The position numbers were made by a program, and so were the translations under genes. From Candidula unifasciata (Eukaryota; Mollusca; Gastropoda; Stylommatophora; Geomitridae): DNA of 64,000 bases. Location of the stretch: NCBI GenBank assembly GCA_905116865.2, contig CAJHNH020000215.1, positions 238,012-302,011 of the forward strand, given 5' to 3'. Under the pieces are notes generated by a model, which was not told the origin of the DNA, ran no database searches, and worked only from the letters and a program-made list of their open reading frames with translations. Below are positions 11,524 through 23,519 of the stretch, one piece after another. Numbering within the stretch: the first letter of the stretch is position 1; each line of letters opens with the position of its first letter.

Positions 11524-11705
11524 AGTATTTAGAGCTGACATATCTAAGCAGTCATGATGAAATGCCAGTATTTAGAGCTGACATATCTAAGCAGTCATGA
11601 TGAAATGCCAGTATTTAGAGCTGACATATCTAAGCAGTCATGATGAAATGCCAGTATTTAGAGCTGACATATCTAAGCAGTCATGATGAAATGCCAGTAT
11701 TTTGG
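11524..11705 (+). repeat. 43-bp tandem repeat, four copies
   Basis: The unit begins AGTATTTAGAGCTGACATAT and ends CATGATGAAATGCC, with starts at 11524 and 11567 and two further copies. Units are essentially identical. Confidence 0.92.
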
Positions 11706-11786
11706 GCCTGTGCCATTGTTTACCACTTCGGCTGGTCATTAAAAATATTATTTCATAGTCACATTCAACTCCATTGCAATTATGAA

Positions 11787-11792
11787 AATAAA
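11787..11792 (+). terminator. Candidate polyadenylation signal for AMPK beta
   Basis: First AATAAA I see on the plus strand after the AMPK-beta stop, giving a 3' UTR of about 1 kb that would include a SINE and a 43-bp array. A further AATAAA cluster lies near 11955. Inference only. Confidence 0.3.
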
Positions 11793-11799
11793 AGAAAGC

Positions 11800-13920
11800 T
11801 CCAAAATTTCAGGTCCTTTTAAGTTTGCAGTATAATACAAAACAAACACCTTAATCTAATGCCTCAGACCTTCAGATGCTCTCTGGATGATAGATCAAAC
11901 TCTCACATACTGCTGCAAATGCATTAACCCATACACTTCTGCACACTTTTCATAAATAAAAAAATAAAAAAACTTGATGAAAAATCTCCTGTGCGGCTAG
12001 AAGACGTTAAGATTGTCCTCTACCACATATTCGAAATATGTGCAAGTGGAACAAGAATGATACAGGTATTTGATTTGTCGGACAGGATGCTGTTGGCAGT
12101 TGCATGGATAAAGGAAGTCTAGAAGGGAAAAGAACATGCTGGCAGTTAACAGCTGAGCATACAGAAGAAGTACGTTAAATAGCTTGGATGAGAACAGTGA
12201 TCCTGAAATCCCATGCTCCAGTTGTGGAAGAGCTTTCTTAGCGTGAGGGGATCTTGATAGTCACGTTCACTGTAACCATAGGTGGGGCAGATCTGGCCCG
12301 CAAAGGCCTAGCAAGAAGTGGCCCGCGGATCATTACCAGTCTGTTGTATTAATGATGTTTCTATGCTGGAGCTGCAACTTCTAGCTTGTGATGTCCGCGA
12401 TGATCCCAGTTTTCAAAATTTTGTTTAGTGAGTAAACTTAATTGAATAGCCTTGTCATAGGCTATGATTGCAGTGGCTCCCTATAGCACACTATAACACT
12501 AGCCTCTGCAAAACAGAAAAGGTGCCGACCAAACTCTCTCCTGTCAAATCCCAAACTAAATGTGACATTTAGAACTTATCTTCTAGCCATTGAGCTCAAA
12601 TTTTGGATTTGGGCTCATGATAAGCCCTGAAAGGCAAGCAATGGTTGGCAGAGAATAAAAAAGAAGTAAATTTCCACGATTTATTTTTCAGATCTACCAT
12701 TAAAATGCTGTCTTCTTTAGAATTTGTTTTCTGAAATGCATTGGTGCATACATTGCTGGTTTGTCACACAGACACTGTGCTGTTGTACCAAAGAATAAAG
12801 AGAAATACATTTTTATTCTCATTGTTAACGAGTTTCTTGTCAGTAAATGCCCATATTGTTGACACTGTGCCAGAGTTATCTCAGTGTATGTTGGTAGTTT
12901 TTCACCCAAGTGCATATTCAGGGCTGTTATTTGTTATTTACACAATGTCAAATGCACCTATGTGACCTCCTACTTCAGATGGGTGAAAATTACTTATTAT
13001 TTTTCATGCAACTGTACAGTTTTTTTTTTATCCACTCCTTTGTGGGCAGACAGTAAAAAATGGACCGGTACAGTTCGAAAGAGGCCAACGAGAGTCAAAA
13101 ACTAGCCTCAGAACGATAGACTGTCTGTGTTCTTATGTGTATAACAGAGACTGCCATTTCCCGCATTGGAATTTATAGTCATAGCAGATGCCATTGCCAA
13201 AAACCAACTGCACAACACTGTGGTCTCCAGGGACTAACGGTTGCCTACTGTTACAATTTTCATAGAGATCTGGGTGTAGAAATACCATTTCCTTGAAACA
13301 AGGATTCAAATACTTGGGGTGACTTTGGCACAGCGCCAGCGATAGATAGGAGCTTTTGTTGTTTATGTGTGAAGCAAAATATGATTTCTTATGGTGTTGT
13401 TGTTTTTTTTTTTTTGGTTTAAAATATAAGCTGAGCTACTGGAACTGTACATATACTGCTAAATGGCATTGGATTTGGATGTGGGGTGAGCTACACATAC
13501 AATGGCAAACGATAGAATGACTGATTGTGAGTTGGTTGAGGGCTCAAGTCTTATTGGGGAACAAAGCAATGAAGAAGAAGAATGTTCTAGGAAGAATGGC
13601 AGGGAGATGCAATCATTTATTCACTTTAACTCTCTTGCCCTGATAACAGTATAAAACTGGGTCATGAAGCCGTGGAAATTTCCCCCAAAATCTCTTAAAA
13701 ACATTTTTTCCCAAAGTCTATGATCAATTTTAAACAAATTTATCTGCATTCTAATTCTTTCCCTTGAAATATAAAAAGGTAAATAAAGAAATAATCACTG
13801 AACATGAAAATCATGGAGCATTAAATAGAAAACACTCCTGAGAGTAAAATAAACAGTGTTTTGGGGGGATTCATGCCTTGACCCAGTGACCTCTGTCGCT
13901 GGGGATTACTAGAAAATTTG
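11800..13920. other. Intergenic sequence with little recognisable content
   Basis: No gene with homology or splice-consistent exons seen on either strand. Around 13520-13590 a short piece (GAGTTGGTTGAGGGCTCAAG, then GAAGAAGAAG) looks like a LINE family A 3' tail. Confidence 0.45.
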
Positions 13921-14035
13921 ACCTTAACTTGCCTTTCAGAAGAAAAAAATGGGGTCATAAGGAAACACCCCTGAATGCTAAATGTGTGTTTTTTTTAGTT
14001 ACTACATCCATAACCCGTTCTCTCCCTGGTGGAGA

Positions 14036-14235
14036 CGTACTTTTCTTCAAAAATGACCTTGGCTCCCAGGTCGACCCAGCCTTGAGTGGGTACCGGGTGC
14101 AATCCCGGGAAGTAGAGGCGGCCGGCGTGATGCTGACCACATCACCCATCTTGTGCCGTTGGTCTATAAAAATATAGGTCTAGCCCTATATGCCCTATAC
14201 GCCTAAAGGCGTGGGAAAGAGTCCTTTACTTTTTT
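14036..14235 (+). mobile_element. SINE family S, 5'-truncated copy
   Basis: Starts near AATGACCTTGGCTCCCAGGT and runs through GGGAAGTAGAGGCGGCCGGC, CACATCACCCATC and TACGCCTAAAGGCGTGGGAA to GTCCTTTACTTT with a T run. The tRNA head is missing. Confidence 0.78.
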
Positions 14236-14694
14236 TTTTTTTTTACTTACATCCATAACTCCTGGCCTGTTGAACACTGCGCAAGCACAAATTGGAACAG
14301 TGGAATTTTAACTACACTTTTTTTGAGAACACGTTACTGAAGATGCGCCATATATCGTCATTTACCGGGGATGTGGCACGACTTAACTCTTTGTGTCCCA
14401 GGGGGTTTAGCATCACAGGCCCAGGTGGTAGTAAAGAAAGTAATAAAATCGGTGCATCATACGTTCATTGGGCTGCTAGGTAGGAACCTACGAACGTATG
14501 ATGCGTTCCTTGGGACTCGGAGAGTTAAAGTGGTTAGGATTTTTGGTTCTCAGGCCAAAAAGGTCAATGGTAGTGTGATCTGACTGGCAGCTTCAAACTC
14601 TATCACTGTGAGTCATAAAACAGATGCCAGATTTTGCTGTAAATTCCAGCCAATTCTGTCAAGTCATGCCTTTAATTTATCCTGTGTTTGCTAA

Positions 14695-14925
14695 CATGGG
14701 AGGTGCAGTAGCTCAATGACTAGACACTTGCTTGCCTGCCCAAAGGTCTTGTGTTCAAATCTGCAGCTGAACTAAATTTTTTATTATTTTCCTGCGTCAA
14801 CTAAAATTAGTACCTGGATTTGTTCTGGGAAGTAAAGGCTGTAGAGTTGATCCCCTTACCTGTTGAAGCCTGTTGGTTTTTAATATATGGGTCTAGATTC
14901 TTGATGCGCCATTGGCCTGAATATG
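14695..14925 (+). mobile_element. SINE family S, diverged copy
   Basis: The A-box region CAGTAGCTCAATGACTAGAC, B-box-like GGTCTTGTGTTCAAATC and body block TTCTGGGAAGTAAAGGC are recognisable. The rest is diverged. Confidence 0.6.
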
Positions 14926-14944
14926 GTTCCGCACTATGGAAGCT

Positions 14945-15470
14945 GTCATGATGTAGCGGCTAGATGCTCGCCTGTATATCTTAATGTTTTGGGTTTTTTA
15001 ATGACCTTGGCTTCTAGGTTGATCCGGCCTTAAATGGGTAGCAGATAAAGTCCTGGGAAGTAAAGATGGCTGGCAAGATGTTGACCACATCACCCAATGC
15101 CGATTGGGGATTAGTTTGTTTCCCGACACATCTACACACTTTCTCAGTCTCATTTAGGTCTAGGGGTGTCAGGTTATACTGCTTCCTTCAAAAAGTCTTA
15201 TGTGACCTAGGCTCAGGCTGTAGGTAGGGGGGTTTGATTTAGTGCCAATTCTAGATGTTCTGGGCTCGTTCAAAGCTGTATCGTCATGTAGTATAGAACA
15301 CGCGACATCGGCGCTGATGTCTTTGAGAAAGTATGAATAAAAGGTCAGCCTTTGTGTATATGGGCTGGGAAACATGAACTGGACCCTGATTGGTCTGTAA
15401 AAGATAGGTCTAGCACTATAAGCCTAGTATGCCTGAAGGAAGGCCTGGTAGAGAATCCTTGACTGTGTCC
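14945..15470 (+). mobile_element. SINE family S interrupted by a 270-bp insert
   Basis: The head and body run 14945-15115 (GTAGCGGCTAGATGCTCGCC to CACATCACCCAATGCCGATT). The SINE then breaks off and resumes near 15380 with CCTGATTGGTCTGTAAAAGA and ends near 15465. The break is flanked by similar CCGATTGG and CTGATTGG sequences. The inserted 15120-15380 is not otherwise recognised. Confidence 0.6.
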
Positions 15471-15554
15471 TAATTATCTTGATTATTATGCAGGCTAAGA
15501 AATTAGCATTATTTTTTCATCTTTTGTTTGTTTGTTTGTTTTAGTATCCAGAAG

Positions 15555-15745
15555 CCATGCATTATTAACCCTTAGGCTCGGTATTATGGATATCGCAACC
15601 TTTCGGTCTTGATTCCATTGTAAATACCGTAAATCTGGAAGAAATGTGGCTTTTCTGCCAACCCCGGGAGTGAACCCGGACCACAAGGAGTTTGTCACCT
15701 GGTCACCGCGCAATCCGGTTTAGCCAACTACGCTAGAGAGCCAGG
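15555..15745 (-). mobile_element. tRNA-derived SINE, second head type
   Basis: On the minus strand, CTCTAGCGTAGTTGGCTAAA (A box) is followed by GTGGTCCGGGTTCACTCCC (B box) and a short body ending at a CCCTTAGG-type stretch. The acceptor-stem halves do not pair, so it is a SINE head and not a working tRNA gene. Confidence 0.6.
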
Positions 15746-15749
15746 CTTT

Positions 15750-16225
15750 TTTCATCTTTTCTATTGAGTTTTGTCAGTTTCTTATAATCTTGAGTAGTGA
15801 TTTTTTTGGCGCTAGGATCTGATGGTCACATAATATTCATTCTGGCATTATTCTAACTCAAAAGTTATTGATGAAATATGTTTGATTTGTTTGTCATTTT
15901 CAGTGTCCGGAAAGATTCCTTGTAATTTGTGTAAATGTTGATTTATATTATCTCTAGAGATTTTAAGAAGTTTCACAGATTAGTTTGTCTCTTGTATATA
16001 TATATTTTTTTCTTTTCTGGTATTGTCCTGGAAATGAAGAGGGTTGTGTAGTTATTCAGGTTGTGTGAAAGAACACATCTTTATTTCATTCTCTGCATGG
16101 TTAACTGATAGGAGCAGTGGTAGCTAGGGCACTCATATTCTGTTCTTGTGGATCAAGGTGAATTCCTGCCTGAACTTTCTGTGTCCTAGATTTTCACAGC
16201 ATGTGCTATATGTGGAAATAACTAG
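15750..16225. other. Intergenic, nothing recognised
   Basis: AT-rich sequence without ORF, TIR or array signals. The next block is a minisatellite. Confidence 0.5.
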
Positions 16226-17290
16226 TGAAAATGGTGATTTTGAATGACTGAATCAGTCAGTCAAAAATTGTTATCTTTGATTGAATGAATGAATGAATCA
16301 GTCAGTCAAAAATTGTTATCTTTGATTGAATGAATGAATGAATCAGTCAGTCAAAAATGGACATCTTTGCACTTTGAATGAGTAAATCAGTCGGTCAAGA
16401 ATTGACATCTTTGTACTTTGAATGAGTAAATCAGTAAGTCAAAAATTGACATCTTTGAATGAAAGAATCAGTCAATTAGGAATTGACATCTTTGAATGAA
16501 TGAATCAGTTGGTCAAGAATTGACATCTTTGAATGAATGAATCAGTCAGTCAAAAATTGACATCTTTGCACTTTGAATGAGTGAATAAGGCAGTCAAGAA
16601 TTGACATCTTTGCACTTTGAATGAGTGAATAAGGCAGTCAAGAATTGACATCTTTGTACTTTGAATGAGTGAATAAGGCAGTCAAGAATTGACATCTTTG
16701 TACTTTGAATGAGTTAATCAGTCAAGAATTGACATCTTTGCACTTTGAATGACTGAATCAGTCAGTCAAGAATTGACATCTTTGTACTTTGAATGAGTGA
16801 TCAGTCAAGAATTGACATCTTTGCACTTTGAATGACTGAATCAGTCAGTCAAGAATTGACATCTTTGTACTTTGAATGAGTGATCAGTCAAGAATTGACA
16901 TCTTTGCACTTTGAATGACCGAATCAGTCAGTCAAGAATTGACATCTTTGCACTTTGAATGACTGAATCAGTCAGTCAAGAATTGACTTCTTTGCATTTT
17001 GAATAAATGACAGTCAGTCAAAAATTGACATCTTTGAATGATTGAATCATTCAGTCAAGAATTGAACTAATGGCACTTTGAATGAATAAATCAGTTGGTC
17101 AAGAATTGACATCTTTGATTGATTGAATCAGTCAATCAAGAATTGACAATTTGGCACTTTGAATGAATGAATCTGTCAATCAAGAATTGAAATCTTTGAA
17201 TGAATGAGTCAGTCCGTCAAGAATTGTCATCATGACACTTTGAGTGAGTGAATCAGTCACTCAAGAAATTGACATGTTTGCACTTTGAAT
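16225..17290 (+). repeat. Minisatellite, 38-44-bp units, about 25 copies
   Basis: Units such as GAATGACTGAATCAGTCAGTCAAGAATTGACATCTTTG, with or without a GCACTTT (or TACTTT) spacer, plus shorter GAATGAATGAATCAGTCAGT forms. Divergence is greater at both ends than in the centre (16550-16980). Confidence 0.92.
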
Positions 17291-17454
17291 TAATGAATGA
17301 CACAACAAGAGAAATGGATGTTTTAGCGGGAGATTTTCTCGACATGAACTACATACAACAGTAACAAAGGGGAAAGTACTCCAACCACCAGTACCCAAGT
17401 ATAAATAATAAAATAAAAAAACCATCTGAAACAAATGTAAGGTGCATACAATGG

Positions 17455-18240
17455 CTGATTCTGTTCTGAGACTCTCATTTTTGTACAACTGTGTACACTG
17501 GCTGTCTGTTCTGAAGTTCTCATTGTACAACTGTGTGCTGTATGTATGTCTGTTCTGAAGTTCTCATTGAACAACTGTATGTCTGTCTGCTCTGAAGTTC
17601 TCATTGAACAACTGTATGTCTGTCTGCTCTGAAGTTCTCATTGAACAACTGTATGTCTGTCTGCTCTGAAGTTCTCATTGAACAACTGTATGTCTGTCTG
17701 CTCTGAAGTTCTCATTGAACAACTGTATGTCTGTCTGCTCTGAAGTTCTCATTGAACAACTGTGTGCTGTATGTCTGTTTTGAAATTCTCATTGAACAAC
17801 TGTATGCTGTATGTCTGTCTGTTCTAAAGTTCTCATTGAACAACTGTGTGCTGTATGTCTGTTTTGAAATTCTCACTGAACAACTGTACGTTTGTCTGTT
17901 CTGAAGTTCTCATTGAACAACTGTGTGCTGTATGTCTGTTTTGAAATTCTCATTGAACAACTGTATGCTGTATGTCTGTCTGTTCTAAAGTTCTCATTGA
18001 ACAGCTGTATGTCTGTTTTGAAATTCTCATTGAACAACTGTGTACAGTGTGGCTGTCTGCTCTGGGGTTCTCATTGCATAGCTGTACAGTATGGCAGAAT
18101 CTGTTTATTCTGAGATTCTCATTTAACTGTTTAATATGGTTTAGCTCTGTTTTGAAGTCCTCACTGTATAACTGCAGTGAAGCTGAATCTGGTCTGGAGT
18201 TCTCATTGTATTACTGCTGGGCTGTTTAACTAAGTTTACT
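17455..18240 (+). repeat. Minisatellite with 37-bp core unit
   Basis: The core unit begins CTGAAGTTCTCATTGAACAA and ends GTATGTCTGTCTGCT, tandem from 17520 to 17760. Longer variants with GTGTGCTGTATGTCTGTTTT follow, then degenerate copies to about 18240. Confidence 0.92.
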
Positions 18241-18334
18241 CAGGGGCCAACATTTTGAAAATGAGATTGGTCACGGGCTTGAGCTCTGGCATAGAAAGAT
18301 CATTAATACGCTAAAAAAAGTAAAACGGATGTAC

Positions 18335-18440
18335 ATGCAAAACTCAGGTCCAGGTGAAAGCCAGAAGTCCAAATGGACGAACCACTCGGACCTTTCACCG
18401 GAATTCACAGCCGGTGAACGAAGAAGACTAAAATAAGCGG
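18335..18440 (+). repeat. Dispersed repeat DR2, 3' part
   Basis: Contains CCTTTCACCGGAATTCACAG and CCGGTGAACGAAGAAGA, the end typical of DR2 (compare 32330-32600). The CCGG-TTCACCGG palindromic end is clear. Confidence 0.6.
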
Positions 18441-18639
18441 TCATCTACAGGTTCCTTCTAGACTTGTGTACAGAATGGCAGAGTTTGTTTATACTGGGGT
18501 TCTGACTGTATAACTGCAGGTTGTGGCTGTTTATTCTTTTCTCATTGTATGATTAGTTATGTATAGCTAGCTGATTCCTATTATTCTAAGATTCTCATTG
18601 TAAGATTCATTACCTAGCCTAGCTGGGTCTGGTATTCTG

Positions 18640-18870
18640 AGGTTTTTATTGAATAATTAATTATCTAACCTGGCCAAGTCTGGCATGCTGAGGTTATCAT
18701 TGAATAATTAATTATCTAACCTGGCCAAGTCTGGTATGTTGAGGTTTTCATTGAATAATTAATTATCTAACCTGGCCAAGTCTGTCATGCTGAGGTTTTT
18801 ATTGAATAATTAATTACCTAGACTGGCTTGCTGAGGTTGTCAGTATATAATTAATTGTGCAGCCTGGCTG
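18640..18870 (+). repeat. 51-bp tandem repeat, about four copies
   Basis: The unit holds TTGAATAATTAATTATCTAA then CCTGGCCAAGTCTGGCATGC and TGAGGTT. Starts near 18648 and 18699 are 51 bp apart. Looser relatives extend to 18540 and 18870. Confidence 0.88.
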
Positions 18871-19440
18871 AGTCCGACTTTCTCATTCTACAGTCTGTGC
18901 AGCGACCAAAGCAGTAACACGGCTGGAGGAACATTCTCACTGTCAGAAGACAGTGGTTAGTGTCTGAAGCAATCAGGGCTGAAAGATATTGGTTCCTTCT
19001 TTATGCCAAGGTACACAGGGCATGCAAGAAAATGAGCAAGCTGATAGGCTTGCAGGTAAGGTGGATTTGCCATGCACCACGCTGATGGACTGAAGGCTGT
19101 ACAAGAAGACATTTGTGAGAACCAAGGGACTGTGAATCTGCAACCATGACCAGACTGCAAGAACAGCAAGTTAAAGGGGGTGGGGGGCAAAAGAGAGCAC
19201 TATGCAATAATCCAAAGAAGAACAAGAAAGCAAAACAGAACTGATGTCATCAGCCATGACACGCTGTAGGATCTATTGATCAGGGAATCCAAGCACTTAT
19301 GGACTGAATGGATCAGTGCAATGAAGTTAATCTGTTGCCTAACTAATGATTTGTAGTTAACTTCAGAATCTATCTAGAACCTCTGCTTGGGTCTGTATGT
19401 GCAGGGCCAAATTTAGGCCTGTACAGCATGTGCAGCTGCA
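18870..19440. other. Intergenic, nothing recognised
   Basis: No coding, repeat-array or TE signal that I can support. Confidence 0.45.
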
Positions 19441-19444
19441 CAGG

Positions 19445-19680
19445 GTGGCAGCATGTAGTGGCTAGATGATCTGAGGCTCATGGGTTTTATTCCAGAGAGG
19501 GTTTTTTTTTCAAATGGTCTTGGCTCCCAAGTGCACTCAGCCTCGGATGGGTACCAGCTAAAGTTTAAGGAAGTAAAGGCGACCGCATGGTGTTTTGACT
19601 ACATCACCCCCCGAGTGTCGATTGGTCTATAAAATGTAGCACCAGCCTGAAGGCACGGAAAAGGGTCCTTTGCTACCATG
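19445..19680 (+). mobile_element. SINE family S copy
   Basis: ATGTAGTGGCTAGATGATCT head, GGCTCATGGGTTTTATTCC B-box region, AAGGAAGTAAAGGCGACCGC and CACATCACC body, then GGGTCCTTTGCTA end. Confidence 0.75.
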
Positions 19681-19684
19681 TATC

Positions 19685-20005
19685 AAATTAACGTTGAAAC
19701 AGCACAACAGTAACAGTGCTGACGTTTAGCTAAAGGAAGAGCAACAGTAACATAAATTACTGCACAGGGAGATCTGCCACTAAACCGCCTGTATGGCACT
19801 TTTGTAGTAGGGGAGTGGGGTGTGTGTCTTTGATCCTGAGGATTAAGGGCCACCTGGCTAGTGCTGTTGCCATGAACTGTACAGGTTAGAATTTTATTTT
19901 TTGTCCACAACCTGTAACGTCCATAACCTTACGGAGGATTTGAACCTGGGTCTCGCAAACGAGAGCCTAGAGTTATAACCAACCGACCAGCCGCTCCTCA
20001 CAGGG
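19685..20005 (-). mobile_element. tRNA-derived SINE, third head type
   Basis: The minus-strand head near 19930-20005 reads GGAGCGGCTGGTCGGTTGGT, then GGCTCTCGTTTGCGAGACCC and GGTTCAAATCC. The anticodon-like loop and B box are strikingly tRNA-like, but the 3' acceptor half does not pair with the 5' half. A second copy of this head is at 40500-40605. The body extent to 19685 is a guess. Confidence 0.6.
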
Positions 20006-20081
20006 ACCTCTTACTTCCTGTCTACTGCCCTGGTTATGTTTCAGGTCTCTTTAGTAACACATCAGCTTAGGGTTCTCAGGG

Positions 20082-20338
20082 AGCCGCTGTGATGTAGAGG
20101 CTAGACAATGACCTTGGCTCCCAGGTAGGCCCAGCCTTACATGAGTACCAGGTAAAGTCCTGGGAAGTAAAGACTGTCTGGTATGATATTGACCACATCA
20201 CCCACCAAGTGCTGATTAGGTCTGTAAAGTGTTAAGTCCAATCCTGTATACCAAATATGTCCTGATTGATCTATAAAAAATAGGTCCAATCCTGTATACC
20301 AAATAGGAAGGCTCAGAAAAAGGGTCTTCACTTTTACT
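20082..20338 (+). mobile_element. SINE family S copy with internal duplication
   Basis: GATGTAGAGGCTAGACAATG runs straight into the body, so the B-box part is deleted. The 3' part has a duplicated AGTCCAATCCTGTATACCAA-type block (about 20236 and 20283). Confidence 0.7.
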
Positions 20339-20339
20339 T

Positions 20340-20838
20340 AGGATTCACATCTTGTATAGTCCATAAGTTTTGTTTGACACTTTTTTTTTTAAATACGAAC
20401 ATAACAATTGTGATGAGAAATATTTCAAAGAAAAGCACTTTGAAAACTATAATTCATGCCATGTTCTTTATATTAAATTGTAAATTTAAGTAGTAGTTAA
20501 GCTTCTTGGATATTAATCAAGAATTTTTTTAAATTTAAAAACTTGTCTGTCTGTCAAATAACAGTCATTTCAAGTTTTTTTACCATAATTATGATGCACA
20601 TATATCATGTGAATGAAGGAGTAGATATATATAAGATCTTGTTCAGATTACTTTCATTCATATCTGATGGTGTATTTTGAATCAAAGGATCTTGTTATTT
20701 GAAGCTGTACAATTGAGTATTGATCTTGTTACATCAGTTGCTATTGAGTATATAATGGTATTTTTTTTTGTCCATGTGAATTTGTATGTAATGTATGTTT
20801 GCAGACAATAATGGCATTCAATCTGAGATGTTTATTGC
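20340..20838. other. AT-rich intergenic, nothing recognised
   Basis: Very AT-rich sequence leading into the large 57-bp array. No feature supported. Confidence 0.5.
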
Positions 20839-22590
20839 TTGTATGTGTACATTGTTTACCTTTCATTCTTCTTATGTCAGACAGATGTTCGTTGCTTGTA
20901 TGTGTGATTTGTTTACCTGTCGTTCTCCTTGTGTCAGACAGATGTTCATTGCTTGTATGTGTACATTGTTTACCTGTGGTTCTCCTTGTGTCAGGCAGAT
21001 GTTCATTGCTTGTATGTGTACATTGTTTACCTGTGGTTCTCCTTGTGTCAGACAGATGTTCATTGCTTGTATGTGTACATTGTTTACCTGTGGTTCTCCT
21101 TGTGTCAGACAGATGTTCATAGCTTGTATGTGTACATTGTTTACCTGTTGTTCTCCTTGTGTCAGACAGATGTTTATTGCTTGTATGTGTACATTGTTTA
21201 CCTGTGGTTCTTGTGTCAGACAAATGTTCATTGCTTGTATGTATACATTGTTTACCTGTCTGTCTCTTTGTGTCAGACAGATGTTCATTGCTTGTATGTG
21301 TAGATTGTTTACCTGCCGGTCTCCTTGTGTCAGACAGATGTTCATTGCTTTTATGTGTACATTGTTTACCTGTGGTTTTCCTTGTGTCAGACAGATGTTC
21401 ATTGCTTGTATGTGTACATTATTTACATGTGGTTTTCCTTGTGTCAGACAGATGTTCATTGCTTGTATGTGTACATTATTTACCTGTCGGTCTCCTTGTG
21501 TAGGACAGATGTTCATTGCTTGTATGTGTACATTGTTTACCTGTGGTTTTCCTTGTGTCAGACAGATGTTCATTGCTTGTATGCGTACATTGTTTACCTG
21601 TGGTTTTCCTTGTGTCAGACAGATGTTCATTGCTTGTTTGTGTACATTGTTTACCTGTTGTTTTCCTTGTGTCAGACAAATGTTCATTGCTTGTATGTGT
21701 ACATTATTTACCTGTCGGTCTCCTTGTGTCAGACAGATGTTCATTGCTTGTATGCGTACATTGTTTACCTTTGTTCTCCTTGTGTCAGACAGATGTTTAT
21801 TTGCTTGTATGTGTACATTGTTTACCTGTCATTCTCCTTGTGTCAGACAGATGTTCATTGCTTCTATGTGTACATTGTTTACCTGTGGTTCTCCTTGTGT
21901 CAGACAGATGTTCATTGCTTGTATGTGTACATTGTTTACCTGTCATTCTCCTTGTGTCAGACAGATGTTCATTGCTTGTATGTGTACATTGTTTACCTGT
22001 CATTCTCCTTGTGTCAGACAGATGTTCATTGCTTGTATGTGTACATTGTTTACCTGTCATTCTCCTTGTGTCAGACAGATGTTCATTGCTTCTATGTGTA
22101 CATTGTTTACCTGTGGTTCTCCTTGTGCCAGACAGATGTTCATTGCTTGTATGTGTACATTGTTTACCTGTCATTCTCCTTGTGTCAGACAGATGTTCAT
22201 TGCTTGTATGTGTACATTGTTTACCTGTGGTTCTCCTTGTGTCAGACAGATGTTCATTGCTTGTATGTGTACATTGTTTACCTGTCATTCTCCTTGTGTC
22301 AGACAGATGTTCATTGCTTGTATGTGTACATTGTTTACCTGTCATTCTCCTTGTGTCAGACAGATGTGCATTGCTTGTATGTGTACATTGTTTACCTGTC
22401 ATTCTCCTTGTGTCAGACAGATGTTCATTGCTTCTATGTGTACATTGTTTACCTGTGGTTCTCCTTGTGCCAGACAGATGTTCATTGCTTGTATGTGTAC
22501 ATTGTTTACCTGTCATTCTCCTTGTGTCAGACAGATGTTCATTGCTTGTATGTGTACATTGTTTACCTGTCATTCTCCTTGTGTCAGAAT
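20838..22590 (+). repeat. 57-bp minisatellite, about 31 copies
   Basis: The unit begins AGACAGATGTTCATTGCTTG and continues TATGTGTACATTGTTTACCT then GT(C/G)(A/G)TTCTCCTTGTGTC. Because 57 is divisible by three and units lack stops in several frames, long ORFs appear on both strands. They are repeat artefacts. Unit variants recur in order: GTGCCA variants at 22125 and 22467 are 342 bp apart (6 units), as are CTTCTATGTG variants at 22089 and 22431. Another CTTCTATGTG variant at 21861 is four units upstream. Confidence 0.95.
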
Positions 22591-22754
22591 GAACTGAGAG
22601 ATCAAGCCCAGAATCTAGCAAGCAGTAAGTATTACCTGTCAACTTTCCCCAATACTGAAACACTGAGCAATACCAATGGAAACTAAAAATGATTCGTAAA
22701 CACAATATTTTTTTTTATCAACATGGCGTTACCAATGCCAAACCTGGAAATTAA

Positions 22755-23095
22755 CCAAAAAAAACAGACGAGAGCGAAAACTAATGGCATGTGAAATAAG
22801 ATGTTTGAGAAAAGCAGTCAGCATAACAGGAAGAGACCATTACAGAAACTATATCATTAGAATGATGGGAACAACACCTGTAATTAGATTTATAGAAAAA
22901 CAGAGACTGAAAAGGTTTGGCCGCCAGGTCAGAATGAGCTCAGCTTCACCGGTTGCAAGAGCATGCAACATGAGAATGGTAACAGAGGCTTGAGGACGGC
23001 CATAAAGAATATGAATAGATGGAGTTAACTTGCTGGAACATTTGCAGACACCCATTTTAGACTGGGTGGCCTGGGAACTGAATGAAGTCAGTTTT
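22755..23095 (+). mobile_element. LINE family B: reverse-transcriptase C-terminal fragment
   Basis: The plus strand encodes [20 protein letters not shown], then RMMGTTPVIRFIEKQRLKRF and RACNMRM. This aligns with the minus-strand copy at 3640-4035. Truncated and with a frame break near 22993. Confidence 0.78.
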
Positions 23096-23159
23096 CTTAT
23101 TTCAAATTCCAGAATGTTAAACTATAGTGACCACGCTGGAATTACTTGCCACATCCGAA

Positions 23160-23515
23160 TGGCAGTAGTCGCTGTACTCACAGGTGTGATTCTGTGGTAG
23201 TAGTCGCTGTAGACACAAGTGTGGTTCTGTGGTAGTAGTCGCTGTAGACACAGGTGTGGTTCTGTGGTAGTAGTCGCTGTAGACACAGGTGTAATTCTGT
23301 GGTAGTAGTCGCTGTAGACACAGGTGTGGTTCTGTGGCAGTAGTCGCTGTAGACACAGGTGTGGTTCTGTGGCAGTAGTCGCTGTAGACACCAGTGTGGT
23401 TCTGTGGCAGTAGTCGCTCTAGACACCAGTGTGGTTCTGTGGCAGTAGTCGCTCTAGACACCAGTGTGGTTCTGTGGCAGTAGTCGCTGTAGACACAGGT
23501 GTGGTTCTGTGCACA
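23160..23515 (+). repeat. 35-bp minisatellite, about ten copies
   Basis: Unit TTCTGTGGTAGTAGTCGCTG then TAGACACAGGTGTGG, with CAG/TAG and CAG/CCAG variants in runs. The unit is not a multiple of three, so translations cycle frames. Confidence 0.93.
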
Positions 23516-23519
23516 GTCA

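Noticed and set aside
19930..20005. Possible tRNA gene (minus)
   Set aside because: A/B boxes and a tRNA-like middle are present, but the acceptor stem halves do not pair and the similarity continues as a dispersed repeat (also 40500-40605). SINE head preferred.
20795..22597. 600-codon ORF (and 453-, 358-, 302- and 290-codon ORFs in other frames) over the 57-bp array
   Set aside because: The unit is 57 bp, so any stop-free unit frame stays open through the array, on both strands at once. No start context, splice signal or non-repeat coding flank.
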